From contig JABTTQ020001795.1 in NCBI GenBank assembly GCA_016081115.2, positions 1,364,001 through 1,428,000 on the forward strand: a stretch of DNA of 64,000 nt. The letters are read 5' to 3'. Under the pieces are notes generated by a model, which worked only from the letters and a program-made list of their open reading frames with translations, had not been told where the DNA came from and ran no database searches. Shown here one piece after another: positions 10,375 through 22,269 of this stretch (positions are counted from its first letter, which is position 1; every line of letters begins with the position of its first letter). A program made the position numbers and the translations under genes. Source of the stretch: Rehmannia glutinosa. Lineage: Eukaryota > Streptophyta > Magnoliopsida > Lamiales > Orobanchaceae.

Positions 10375-11858
10375 TGTTTGATAAATGATTTTATCATGAT
10401 TTTGATGATTTTGTTTTTATACCAAAACAATGTTTTTAAAGGTTGTCCAAATACTCCTAAATGATTTAAAATGGTTTTAATATTTTTCGGAGTATTTCTA
10501 CAAGTTTATTTTCGATATAAATTGGACAACACTTTTGATGATTTTGTGTTAATGTGTTTTTACACAAAAACAATGGTTCTAAAATATTGTCCTAATACTC
10601 CCGATCGGTCTAAAATATTTTTACTATTTTTGGAGTATTTCTTGAAGTTTATTTTCGATATAAAATTGGATAACACTTTTGTTTTGAGGTCAACCGGTGG
10701 TGCCGTATAGGGCAACCCGTACTGTAAGTTGAGAAAAAGCAGAAAACTTCATGTTTGCGAGAAAATGGTCGTGGCAGCAGCCGGGTCGCCCTATAGGGCA
10801 ACAGCAGGTGCCGTCGACCGTCGACCCCTTGGGCGGCCAGGTACACTGGGAGCAAAAATTGAAGCGAGCGTTTTCTTTCTTCCAAACCCATGAGGGGACG
10901 GTTGAGGCATAGGTCGGCCGGTCGAGGTAGGCGTCGGCCGGTCGCCCTGTGTAAATGTTGATACGTTTTTTCAAAGTCTATTTAAATGCGGCCGGTGCAT
11001 CGCCCTTGAGTTTGACAAAAATGTAAGTTGTGCGCACAGACATCTTTTCCTTAAATTGTGGGATTGATTTCTAACAGCTATAATCTTGATTTTAATTGCA
11101 ATTTTTTTGTAGAAATCAGATTCCAAGAGGAGCCTATCAAGTATCAATCATCTCCTATAAATAGAGGAAGTTTTGAAGCACAACCATATGAGAGAAAACT
11201 ACAACACAACAAGATACACTCAAGAATACACTTGTGCTTACATTGTCATATTTCTTGTTGTAATTTGCCTAGCTATTCACTTTCACATTCTTGAGGTCTA
11301 GGCTATTCTTGATTACACTTGCACTCTATTGTATTATCAATTATCGAGTTGTAATCTTGAATTTGGGTAATCATTCAACACAAGATATCCTTGTGAGTGT
11401 TCTTGGTAAGAACACACTTGGGTGATCTAGGTGATAGGTGTAAGAAGATTGTGGTAATCTTCTTGAGGTGTTGAAGAGTGTGGTGCTCTTGAGGGTGAAG
11501 ATTGTGGTAATCTTCACAAGGTGCCGTTGGAGATTGTGGTAATCTTCAAGTGAGATTGTGGTAATCTCAAAGGTGGTGTTGAAGAAGGGTGTGGTGCTCT
11601 TCAAGGTGTTGTAAGTTGAATTTGTATTAATTTTGGTAATTAATAAAATTCTTTTTCTTCGAAATCCATCCCGGATATACTCGGGTGGTAGAGGATTAGG
11701 CCCTAGGTGGGTTGAACCTCTTTAAATCGGCGTGTGTTGTTTACATTCCGCACCTTTGTTATATTCTTTGAGCATTCGGTTGGAAAAAGAGGGTGAAATT
11801 GAAAAGATGAAGATAATCTATTCACCCCCTCAGATTATCGTAGTCGCTTGGACTTACA
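10375..11858 (+). repeat. 3' LTR of mainly-gag copia copy 1
   Basis: The LTR is TG...CA and 1484 bp, matching 3599-5078. It keeps the TATA-like box near 11156 and the hairpin array (about 11440-11610). The GC-rich patch at about 10690-11010 is rearranged by small indels relative to the 5' LTR. Confidence 0.92.
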
Positions 11859-13213
11859 ATAACTCAAATTTGTTAAGTCTAAATTAATTCAACTGTGGTT
11901 TGTTTTTTGGAAGACTTAACACCCTTAAGTTTGGTTAAGTAGAGATTTAGAGCTTGATTTAGTACTTAGAGGTTATCTAATGGATAGCAAATATGTCGTG
12001 AATTAAACAAATATGATGCAAGAATTAAAGTCTTTGAAATGTAAAAGATTTTTATAGAGGTTCGAAGATGGGGTAATTCTTCTACTCCTCTCTTCTCCAA
12101 CTCTGGAGGAATCCACTAGGTATTGATCAATATACAAAGTGGTAATGATCCGGATCAAGTCTTGATCACACGGTGACTTGATCCTTTGAGACTCGATCTG
12201 GAGACGCCTTGATCACTGTTTGGCATCTCGTACGACTCAGCTTCTTCACAGGGCATTTTGCTTTGCTACTACTGACTCACTTGCTCAAGCTCTTTGGATT
12301 TGATCACGAAGCCCTCCAAAAGCTCAAGACTTGGTTCGACCTTGAACCTTCCTACAATCCTTCGTGGAATGTAGACCCTTGATTCTTGATAATTTCCTCT
12401 TCAACTGATTGAAGTTATCTTTCCTTCACGGTGAGTGTTGGATTGATGTTCTTCGTAGTGTAGGCTTGAGGATTGAGCGTTTAATGACTTGAGAATATTT
12501 GGTTACTGATTTAATAATTGCTTGAATGTTTTGGTTAGTCACCTGCTCTCGAGTCATTCCTCGGCCTTTATAATGATCTTTCAAAAATCGCCCGTTGAAG
12601 AGATAGGCTTATTTTTGAAAGTCACTTGTGGTCGTTGGCTTGTCTTGTTGCGATCCTTGGAATTGCCATTTCCTCGTATGAATTGTTTTTCACCTTTTGA
12701 GTTCGACACGGTGTAGTGCTTCCCATTGGTTTATTCCTTTTGCACGCTTTCGGGATGAGCACTTCGAGAAAGGTATCATGGAGATATTACTTGTTTAAGT
12801 AATTCTCTTGATTTACGTCAGGCAACGGATCTTTTTGATTATCTCGACTGATTGCATTTCCTTGCTTTCCCTAGGTGACTTAGAGTCGACTTCCAATCAT
12901 GGATGACTCTTCTGTCACCTCAACTTGAGACTTGGCTTTTCTTGAGTTGACTTGACCGATACTCCACTCATTTGCATCTGTTTGCTCCTTGATAGAGTTC
13001 CGTCTTCTCTTCTTTGCCATACTCGGTGTCTTGCGGCGTGGAGTCTTCCTTCTAGTCTCCGGTTGTCTTCTTGCATGTTTGGGCATAGGCGACTTAACTC
13101 GGCTTGACCCACTCTATTTATTACAATGCGGTTTACAACAAAATTGGGGTGCCAACTTCCTATTCTAAGTTTTACATGGCATTCATCAAAATCGAACAAT
13201 AAATTTCCCAACA
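11859..13213 (-). repeat. Sirevirus 3' LTR, proximal part
   Basis: This is the remainder of the LTR begun at 3413-3598, giving about 1541 bp without the insertion. The last 420 bp or so (12790-13213) match the truncated 5' LTR at 21493-21912. It ends CCCAACA on the plus strand, the inverse of the TGTTGGG LTR start. Confidence 0.9.
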
Positions 13214-13240
13214 ATTTCCCCATTTTTGATGATGCCAAAA
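13214..13240 (-). promoter_or_regulatory. Polypurine tract of the nested Sirevirus
   Basis: On the minus strand CATCATCAAAAA is followed by TGGGGAAAT and then the LTR. This is the plus-strand primer position and has the Sirevirus form. Confidence 0.8.
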
Positions 13241-16200
13241 CTTAAAACATTCAAAAATGTAAATAGCAAAGATACATACAGATAATGTCTTCACATAGAA
13301 TGTATGCGTAGAATCAATCCTTTTATTGATCATAACATTCTTGTTCTTTTACACAACTGTTTACAAGGTGTATCAGAGCAAACATTTGTCTACACAAAAA
13401 AATTTATAGCTTTATTGCAGAAGACTTACATAGTATGTATTTACATAGTAAAATACATGAAGGGGTGGATGACAACACTTCATCTCCTTATTTGTCTCCT
13501 TCTTTCATCTTGTTCAAGCATCTTCTCGCTCTTCTTCTCTTTTTCTCATCGTCACCGCCTTCTTCTTCTTTTCATATGCCTTCCGAGGCGACTTCATCTC
13601 TTCTTAATCTCTCTTGTCTTTCCTCCCATAGCTGAGTTTGTCTCTTATTTTCTTCTTCTATTCTTTTCGCATACTCAGCATTACTTTTAGCCACTTGCAA
13701 ATTGGCAACTTGGTCAAGACCAGCCCAGTAGATCCCTCCTTTCTTGCCGGATCTACGTACTCAATGTTTTTGGGCGGAGGCCTAGGTGCGAAACCTCTTC
13801 CTCCCTCTCGCTTCTTCCTCTACCTGCGGGCGTGTATTGTCTTGGGGTCTTCTTCTTTCCGGTGAGTGACCAAGCAAAGTGATTGGTAGTCTCTGCTGTC
13901 GACTTCTTCACATAACGTGAGACCCTTTTCCCAAGACAAGTCCCAAGCTTGAGCCATAGACATTTTTGCAAAGTATCCTTGGATGCGAGCGTTTTAAATT
14001 CATCAGGCGATCGTGGCTCGGTCCCGAGCATACGAGATGGCATAAGTGTCTCTGTCTCTTGGAATGCCTCCATGTTGTTTCAAGATGTTCATAACTCGGG
14101 CATCCATTCTTCCTTCCACTTCCTCCATCCCCGCTTCAATTGTTTTTCTCTTTTCGGCCGTAGATATAGCGAGTGTTGGAGTGGAAGAGTCACTTTGGGA
14201 GTTCTTTGCGATAATGTCGGTTTGTGACAAGACCTTGTTGGGGGTTTGTGCAATCATCAAGGTCACATCTTTCGATCCTTCCCCCTCAAGCGGACTTTCC
14301 TTTCTTTTGTTTTGACATTTCCTCATTTGTCTTTCCCTTTCTGATTGCTTCCTCCTTTTCGACTTGAGGATCTCTTTAGCGCTTTAAAGTATTCCTCTTC
14401 CCCCTTTTTGGCATCATCAAAGGAGAGAGGAACACTGAAACATATCTTGGCAAGCAGGAAGTCGAGCCTGGCGATAGCCGAGTTCGCCTCGAGTCTGCTG
14501 CGGTGTATGTGGCACGAAATTCGGAGCGAGTAGCGTTGGACTCTGCTGAAATTAGCTTCATCTCGGCCATGAGAAGGCTGAATTTTCTATTCATGTTTTC
14601 TTCCATACATTTGTAGTTCACTCTTATTTTGCTCACGCAGACTTTATCTCGGCGGTGTGAGCTTCATGCATGTGCTCAATGTGTTCTCTCAATTTCGTTT
14701 TTGCATCGGCATTCTCGGCTCTCCATACCAGCGACTTGTTAAACAATGTCTGAAGTATCTAACTTGTTCCACACGCATTGTTTGTTCTTTGTTGCCACCA
14801 TTCCCGATCGGTTGTTATGCCTCTCAAGTCGATAGAGTTGGCATCTCTGTTGTCGATCGCATGTCCATAGAGGCCTGGTGCCTCTCCATCCGTTCAATTT
14901 CAGCAAATAATGCCTTGAACACCTCCCGAACTTCAATTTGTTTCTTTCGTTGCGGTGATGGCCATGCGGCGTCAAAGTCAAAGTCGGTTTGAACGATGGT
15001 ACTGACGGAATGACGGGAGGTGGTGCGTGGAAGAGCGTGCGAGCTCGTTCTCGACTCTTCGGGAGGTCGGGTACCTCCGGGAGAAAGGAAATGATTCTAC
15101 AAAGGAATCATCACGGCCCTCGGGATTTGTTCAATGATGAGAGGTGCGCGTGAAGTTTCTTTTTGGAGTCGAACTGCTGCAGACTTGAGGAGCTGTGCGG
15201 TGGACTCTGTTTATTTGGGGTCTTTTGTGAAGTGGACCTGGCTTGTGAGCCTCATTTGTCTCAACGACTTTGTTGGTCTCGGTGGTTTCTCAATTGAGTG
15301 GTGGTCCTCGGCTTTATCGAAGCGTCATCGGACGATGATGAGATTTCCATTGGTGGCTCATCATCAAAGTTGAAAGTTTGTGAGTAGTCTTGAGATCAGA
15401 CTTGCTCGTCGGGAACATCCGCGGTAGGAGTCTTTTGGATCTGTCACGGGGATGACTCGCTTCTTCGTCGCCCGATCCCAAAAGGTGACATCGGGATTAT
15501 CCTTGGAATCATGAAGCGCGCTTATCTCCTTTTCGAGATGGATCAATGATAGCAGGAGGGATGTTCTCTACTTGACTTCTTACCCAGGAAGTCTCAACCT
15601 CCGTGGGCCTTCATTACCTCCTACAGTCTCAAGCTGCAGTGAGGCCTTGGACCTCCTTTCGCGGTGTCGGTTTGTCTTAGGGTCTTCTGTGGTGGCATCT
15701 ATTGGAGTCTCAACCCCATGGATTGCACTTTCATCGCCCAGTGTTAACTCCCAGTACATTCCTTCCTGTGCCTCGACTGCATCCGCAGCGTCATTAGCTG
15801 CAGAGCGATTGGCACCTCAGTGAGACGATCTCAAGCTTGTTTGAGATTCGTTGATGACAACTTGTTGTGTACTTTGTGGTTGTTCCTTCTCCACTTCGCC
15901 TCCTAGATTCGTCGTGGAGTCATTTGCGGCATTCTCCGACCTTGCTGCGGTGGAGGAGTGTCCCCCTCGGTGGCGCACCGGTGAGTGACTTGGAATGGGG
16001 TCACTCGTCTCCAAACTCTGGTTGTTTCTCTTGAGTGTTCATCCGTTGGGGCGGGTGGTAAGACACCTTCATTAGGGGTTGGCTCACCTGGGGTCCCCCT
16101 AACCCGATTTCATCGCCATTTCCTTAATTTTCTTCCGAGTGGTGGGAAGTGGTGGCGGCAACAACGGTGGCGATTTTTTGAACCACTCCCATTGGATCAA

Positions 16201-18160
16201 TTTCGGTGTGTTTTGGAGGACTCTCCTGGTCCCTCCATCAATCTTTTCTCGTGAAGGATTCGGATTCGTTCATTGCTTTTTTTGCATTTGCAACTTTTAC
16301 GTGGCGGCAAAGATGGGATCCTCATCATTGTCGAGATAAGACATCAAGGAGATGATGTGTGTGTTCGTGGTGCGGTGATAGAGGCGGATCTTTGGCCTTC
16401 TCACGTGCCTCGGCTTTCACTGTCTGTCTTTCCTTCTCCTTGTCCTTGAAGTTACGCAAGATATACATGCGATTTTTCTTCGTCGATCTTGGACCACAGT
16501 GGTCACTCCAGGAAGTTGCGATTCCTCTTCCTCTTCTATAAATTCGGGCCGTTGGGCTGTTCCCTTGATCGACTCAATTTCCACTTCCTCCATTCTCGAG
16601 ACGATTTTGGATGTGCGGGTAAAGTGGGGATATGATCATCACATCACTATCGCTTCTTTTCTTGTGTCTCATTGCGCGGACTACGTTTGTGTTTTGGTTT
16701 GCCTCTGCTTTGATCGCCTTGACGAGACTTAGTGTTTCATCAATTATATGCAGGGACTCTATTTCTCCAGCGAGTCTCGATATCTGCTCCGGTGAGTGGT
16801 GACTCGGCCCGGTTTCTCAAGCTCGGAGTGCTTGATGATTCTTCTTCGTCTCTAGTTTGTACGGAGGAATTTCTGGTTCGGAGAGAGTTTCTTCGAGTCT
16901 TGGCGGCGGGGCGTCTTTGGTGTTTTCTTACGAGGCTGGCCATCTTGGCTTATCGGTTCTCCTCTTTTGACGATCGGAGAAAGGTATTTGAGAGTCCTTC
17001 TCGGCCCGGCTTCTTTGGGGCGGGAGACACGAGCTGCGAGGGCGGGTGACTCGGCTGCGGCGGGAGCGAGTTTGTTTTTCTTTCTTTGCATGAGCGATCT
17101 TTTACTTTTGCGAGGGCAGCTTTCTTCTTTGGTGGAGAGAAAGCAATTTGTATCTTGAGGTCGGTGATTCCCCTCACTCGTGTCGGCTCTCTTGGCGTGG
17201 GCTCTCTTCGTGCGCCCGAGAGAGGTTTGATCTGAACATTCTCTTGTTTACATGGAACGCCTTTCCATCTCTAAGAGGGACTCCTTTCACCTCCTCCATC
17301 ACCGGCCAATCACCAGGCCATATCCTAGGGATCCTCCAAATGCACCATCTTCCTTGAAGGATTTGTTCCCTACATTACTGGCGAGTCTGCTTTGTAGACA
17401 AACTCGGCCGAGTTTATTTTCTTTTCTTCAATGAACGCAACGGCCATTACGATCAATTTTGCTTTTGTGTTGGTCAAAGTGCCAAATTTGATGTTTATGC
17501 ATTTGGCAACTATGTCCAACGAGTTTGTGGTAATCCTCCTTGACCTCTTGTTTCTTTGTGTAAACTATTTTATCGGCATAGTCGGGCTTGGCTATTTCCT
17601 TCCAAGCAAAGCGGCCAGGTTTACATCAGCATCCTTGATTTACGATGCTCCTTCCGTCGGTAGTGGCGGTGTTCAGCCAAATCTTGGCGAGAGATGGTGA
17701 ACTTCTTTCCGTGAGCAGATGACTTTATCCCTTCATCGTGAGTCTCGGCGTTCACGTAGAAGCGTGCGACCTCCTCCACATAGGTCGCCGGATATTCCAA
17801 CGTCGAAAGCGATTTCAGCCCCAGGCGTTTCCAATTTCTCGGCAATTTTCTTCACTAAGGTGTCGTCGGACCTGTTTCACCATCCGTCGAAATCCACATG
17901 AGACCGGTGTGGATTTGCTTTCCTAACTTGACAAAATCATAGGTTGGTGCCATTTTTCGAGGATTTCACCGAAGAAAACTTAGAGGTTGATTTGAAGATA
18001 GATAGGGTTTTGAGAGAGTTTTGCCTTTGCTAGCCAACGAAAGAAATGAACGGTTTTGGTAATATGAGAGAGAGAAGAAGGAAAGCTTAAGGACGTGCGG
18101 GTGATTTTGAAATGTGATCGAAATCAACGGCTTAGATTTTGCATGTCGATTTAGCATTTA
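13241..18160 (-). pseudogene. Envelope-like ORF region of the Sirevirus, decayed
   Basis: This 4.9-kb region follows RNase H in the same orientation as pol, which is where Sireviruses carry an envelope-like or plant-transposon-protein ORF of unknown function. Going downstream on the minus strand: a basic, Ser-rich stretch (18157-17966); a segment with YPATYVEEVARFYVNAE (17785-17735) that resembles the conserved core of those ORFs; Lys/Pro/Arg-rich disordered blocks (17177-16852); acidic blocks; and a possible coiled coil (14636-14376). Stops and frame changes occur every 200-300 bp, so no protein can be expressed. The assignment rests on position and the one conserved block, not on a database match. 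Confidence 0.6.
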
Positions 18161-18476
18161 ATGTCCAATCATAAGCTTGGTGTGCGGCTTTTGCTGTACA
18201 CGTCATAATTATCCGGCGTAATTCTTAAAAACATTCTCGCTTATCAAAGCATTGCGTTTTTGTCACTTTGCTCATAAATGACTCGGCTTTTACCCTTATT
18301 TGGTTTAACTCTTCTTCTCACGAGTTCTCTTTGTGACTCATTTGTCGGTGACTTGGTATATTTGTCTTTCCGTCTGGTGATTTACTTAGCTGATTTGTGA
18401 GTTAAAGACTTTTCCTTTTTTTGTGTTCCATTTCTTTTCTTTGATTCTTCCGAGTGTCATTTCGGCTCAATTATCC

Positions 18477-19214
18477 CTAACTCATGCTTGAGTTCTTCAA
18501 ATCTTGACTCACATAATGATTTTGTGAAGATGTCACCAATTGTTTATCGGTTGAGATATATTCCAAGATGATGTCCTTCTTTTCAACATGATCTCTTATG
18601 AAGTGATATCGACATCGATATGCTTTGTTCTTGAGTGCAACACGAGGATTTTTAGTGATTGCAATTGCACTTGTGTTATCACACATGATTGGAATTTCTT
18701 TTTCCTCAACTTCATAGTCTCTCATTTTGTTGTCTCATCCATAGGATTTGGGCACAACAATTTGCCATACTATGTATGTATTCGGTTGTAGAGGTGGCTA
18801 TTGAATTTTGCTTCTTGCTAAACCGGGAAATCACTGTTTCCAAAGACATTTGACATGTGCACGAGGTGCTCTTCTGTCAACTCGCATCCAAAGATAGTCG
18901 AGAATCGAATAGCCAATTAGCTTGAATCCACCTTCCTTTGGATACCATAAGCCAACTTCTTGGCTTCATTTCAAATATCTCAATATTCTCTTAGCTTTGC
19001 CATATGGCTCTCTTTTGGAGCGATTGAAATCTTGGACATACACACAACAAAGGTGATGTCCGCGGCTTTCTTTGTGAGATAGAGCAATGATCCAATAAGT
19101 GCTTTCGTATCTTGTTTGATCTACGAGGCTTGCCATCTGCATCCATGTCCATTTTGGTGATGTATTCATTGGTATTTTCTGAGAAGACTTCTCCTCCATA
19201 CCAAATTTCTTCAT
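18477..19214 (-). pseudogene. RNase H and RT connection of the Sirevirus
   Basis: The 18725-18477 segment carries the copia RNase H motifs MCDNTSAI and a later YHFIRDHVEKK, ending with EYISTDKQL. Upstream, 19214-18966 holds the connection region. The frames are separate, so the domain is present but broken. Confidence 0.85.
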
Positions 19215-19307
19215 TAAATCTCTGGTGTATTTTGTTTGACTATGAAGGTTCCATCCTTGATTGTTTCACTTGGAGTCCAAGGAAGAATGTCGACTCTTCC
19301 ATCATGC

Positions 19308-20084
19308 TCATTTCAAATTTACTTTGCATGAGGTTTGAAATTTTTCACATAGCTCTCTGTTTGTGGATCCAAAAATGATGTCATCCATATATATTTGAAC
19401 AAGCACTATACTCTTTTTGTCTTGAATTACGAAAAGTGTTCTATCTACTTTTCCTTTTGTGAATCCATTCTCGATTAGGAATTGTGACAACGTGTCATAC
19501 CATGCTATGGGTGCTGTTTCAATCCATACGAGCTTTCTTGAGTTTGTATACCTTATCTCCAAGAGTCTTACGCTCAAATCCTGGAGGTTGTTCAACATAC
19601 ACTTCTTCGTCCAATAAACCATTTAGGAATGCGCTTTTTACATCCATCGATATACTGAGAAAATTCTTGTGAGCTTCTGCATAGGCAAGAAACATCCTTA
19701 TAGCTTCCAATCTTGCTACGAGGAGCAAATGTTTCATCAAAATCTATTCCTTCTTCTTGGCAATATCCTTTGGCTACTAGTCTTGCTTTGTTTCTTACCA
19801 CAGAACCTTCCTCGTTCATCTTGTTTCGAACACCCATTTAGTACCAATAACGTTTTGATGGGTGGGTCTTTGAACTAATTCCCATACTTTATTTCTTTCA
19901 AACCGATTGACTCTTCTTGCATAGCTTGAATCCAATGTGTGTCATCCAATGCTTGTAACACATCTTTGGGCTCTATTTGTGAGATAAAGCATGTGAACAT
20001 AGCTTCTTGTTGAGTTCGGATCTTGTTTTGACACCTTCTCTTATATCTCCAATGACAAGTTACGGTGGATGGTCTCTCGGCCAT
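19308..20084 (-). pseudogene. Reverse transcriptase of the Sirevirus, frameshifted
   Basis: Overlapping minus-strand frames give successive RVT_2 blocks: FISQIEPKDVLQALDDTHWI (about 19990-19930), NKARLVAKGYCQEEGIDFDE (about 19790-19730), MDVKSAFLNGLLDEEVYVEQ (about 19650-19590), then VQIYMDDIIFGS (about 19410-19375). The YMDD catalytic box is intact but the frame changes at least three times, so the enzyme is not made as written. These block sequences are typical of Sirevirus-type copia elements. Confidence 0.9.
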
Positions 20085-20439
20085 CTTACATCAAGGTTGA
20101 AGTAAGTTGTTTGGATTCAATCGTCTAGCAGTGTGTTGCTTTGATCGACTCTCTCGTAGTCACTTACATTTTGCAAATTTTCGGTTTTTTGAGATTGACT
20201 ATCTCATCTTCTTCTCGAGTTTATAATTCCCGGCTTGCAAAGATAGGGACTCTTTTGTATGGTTGGATGATTGACTTATCGGTGACTCTTCAATGTCTTC
20301 TCCATTTACATTTGCTGATCGAATACCACATGAATGGATTCTTACGCAACCATAGTCCTTTTGTTGAGTACTCTGTTGGCTTTGCTTAAATTTGAGTATC
20401 CCCGAAGATACCTTCATCGACTTTAGCATCGAAGGCCTT

Positions 20440-21156
20440 TAGATTGTCTTTGCCATTGTTGTGGATGAAGCATTTACATCAGAATATTCTAAAATATGCA
20501 ACATTTGGTTTCTTCAGTCCAAATCTCATAGGAGTCTTTGTCGGTTGTACATTTTATCATACATACTGTTTTGAGTGTAGCAATTTGTGTTGATTGCTTG
20601 CCCAAAATCTTTTTGGTAGCCCCTGCTTGCTAACATGGTCTTGGTGCTTCTTTGAGAGTTCTATTCTTCTTTCTCGCAACTACATTCTGTTTGTGGAGTC
20701 CTTGCTGAGATAGTTCATGACCAATACCATTTTCAATACAATTTGAGTTATTATTCCATTGACAAACTCGGTTCCTGCATCACGATCTTATTTTGATAAT
20801 GGTTTGGCTCTTCTCATTTTGAATCCTCTTCATCATTTGTGGTAGTTTCGTAGAGTTTCTTTCTTCTTACACATGAATATTGTCCATGTATATCTTGAGT
20901 AGTCATCTACTACTACCAAGGTGTATTTCTTTCCACTTATGCTATTTGGTTCCTTTGGGCCAAATAGATCCATATGTAGCGGATGCAATATTCTTGTTGA
21001 AGATGGGCATGTCTTTTCTTTGAATGATGATTTGATTTGTTTTCCTTCGACGACATGCGTCACATATACTCTCCTTTTTATCGATATCGAGTCCGGAAGT
21101 CCTTCCACAAGACTATACGCAAGCTTGCTAATCGTTTTGAAATTCGGGTGACTCAC
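20440..21156 (-). pseudogene. Integrase of the Sirevirus, frameshifted
   Basis: The frame at 21156-20833 starts in the GAG-pre-integrase region (HPNFKTISKLA) and runs into the rve core, with MDLFGP and VVDDYSRYTW around the first catalytic Asp. The rest of the core, including the second Asp and the Glu, is spread over broken frames between 20830 and 20440. The pol order PR-INT-RT-RH confirms Ty1/copia. Confidence 0.85.
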
Positions 21157-21199
21157 TTTTTTTGTGCCATACCAACTTGATTCATTTGTCTCTTGCTAG

Positions 21200-21492
21200 T
21201 AGCAGTCTTTGGGTGTAGCGGTTGACCAATCTACTACATACATGTTCTTTTGTCCGCATCCTTGCAACACAACTTCATTCGATTGACCTCCTTGATTTGG
21301 CATATACCCATGTTAAATCAACATTATAGCCCTTGTCACGAGTTGGTGATGCTTAGCAAGTTGAAGTTGAGTCCTTCAACATATGCAACATCGTGATTTC
21401 TAATCCATTCCTCTTGATGGATCCAATGCCTCTTATTTCACCGGAGCTTCATTTCCTCCAAATATGACTTTTGCTCCTTTAACTTCCTTGAA
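21200..21492 (-). pseudogene. Protease-region remnant joined to the LTR
   Basis: The minus strand near 21490-21330 reads KVIFGGNEAP and YVEGLNFNLL in broken frames, matching the protease to GAG-pre region of the plus-strand Sirevirus at 63640-63894. It abuts the 5' LTR fragment at 21493 directly, so the end of the LTR, the primer site, gag and part of the protease are missing. Confidence 0.75.
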
Positions 21493-21912
21493 TCTTAAAC
21501 AAGTAATTCTCTTGATTTTTGTGCAACGGATCTTTTTGATTATCTCGACTTGATTGCATTTCCTTGCTTTCCCAGGTGACTTAGAGTCGACTTCCAATCA
21601 TTGGATGACTCTTTGTCACCTCAACTTGAGACTTGACTTTTCTTGAGTTGACTTGACCGATACTCCACTCAGTGCATCTGGTGCTCCTTGATAGAGTTCG
21701 TCTTCTCTTCTTTGCCATACTCATTTGTCTTGCGGTGAGTCTTCCTTCTAGTCTCAATTGTCTTCTTGCATGTTTGGGCATAGGTGACTTAACTCGGCTT
21801 GACCCGGCTCTATTTATTACAATGCGAGTTTACAACAAAAATTGGGGTGCCAACTTCCTATTCTAAGTTTTACATGGCATTCATCAAAATCTAAACAATA
21901 AATTTCCCAACA
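21493..21912 (-). repeat. Truncated 5' LTR of the Sirevirus
   Basis: These 420 bp match the proximal part of the other LTR (about 12790-13213). The full LTR is about 1541 bp, so more than 1.1 kb is deleted. The copies differ mainly by short clustered replacements. Confidence 0.88.
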
Positions 21913-21917
21913 TTATT

Positions 21918-22142
21918 AAAAATCCACTAATGAGGAGAGTATAAATAGGCCTCATTTATTAGGAAAAAGACAAGAAAAAATAGGAGAGAAAATAACACTT
22001 GTACACAAAACGCGTAAAGAGACCGACCGAGAAAGTCCTCGGCAATATATAAAAAGCGAGAACTAGCCCTGAATTAGCACTCTAACATTTCCACGTATTT
22101 ATTTTTACATATCTTTCTTGTTGGCCGGAAAACTCGTCAACA
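21918..22142 (+). repeat. Tat 5' LTR, right part
   Basis: It resumes the LTR broken at 3412 and matches 40132-40361. GAGTATAAATAGGCC near 21938 is the TATA-box candidate. It ends GTCAACA, followed by the primer site. Confidence 0.95.
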
Positions 22143-22144
22143 AA

Positions 22145-22161
22145 TTGGCGCTAGAAGGAGG
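22145..22161 (+). promoter_or_regulatory. Primer binding site of the Tat element
   Basis: TTGGCGCTAGAAGGAGG lies 2 bp after the LTR, as expected for the minus-strand primer. I did not determine which tRNA matches. Confidence 0.75.
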
Positions 22162-22269
22162 GTGCATCAGGTCCGGTCAAACTCCAGGTAAAATCACGTA
22201 AAGTTAGGTAAAATTTGTGTTTAGTCCCCTAAAAAGTACAAAAAAAAATGAGAAACAAACCGAAACGTT

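Larger units (their letters stand above)
3599..11858 (+). mobile_element. Mainly-gag non-autonomous copia, copy 1
   Basis: Long LTRs (3599-5078 and 10375-11858) flank a tRNA-Met-type primer site, a gag gene, a short RT remnant and a long non-coding region with several GGGGAGAT/GGGGAGC tracts. No protease or integrase is visible. The 5-bp flanks are TAAGC on the left and ATAAC on the right, so no clean target duplication can be claimed. Copy 2 at 27996-35324 has the same organisation in the opposite orientation. Confidence 0.9.
3413..21912 (-). mobile_element. Sirevirus-type Ty1/copia element nested in the Tat 5' LTR
   Basis: The element runs TG at 3413 to CA at 21912 between TTATT duplications. 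Read on the minus strand: truncated 5' LTR (21912 to 21493), protease remnant, integrase, RT, RNase H, a long envelope-like region, polypurine tract, and a 3' LTR (13213 to 3413) that is itself split by another copia at 3599-11858. The polypurine tract preceded by CATCATCAAAAA and the long ORF region after RNase H are Sirevirus hallmarks. Frameshifts are frequent throughout. A related element is present at 58504-64000. Confidence 0.9.

Noticed and set aside
3594..11863. A clean target duplication around copia copy 1
   Set aside because: The flanks TAAGC and ATAAC do not match; only ATAA is shared with an offset, so no TSD is asserted.
14003..17700. Plus-strand ORFs through the Sirevirus 3' region
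   Set aside because: They are shadows opposite the minus-strand envelope-like region and have no domain; orientation of pol and LTRs supports the minus strand.
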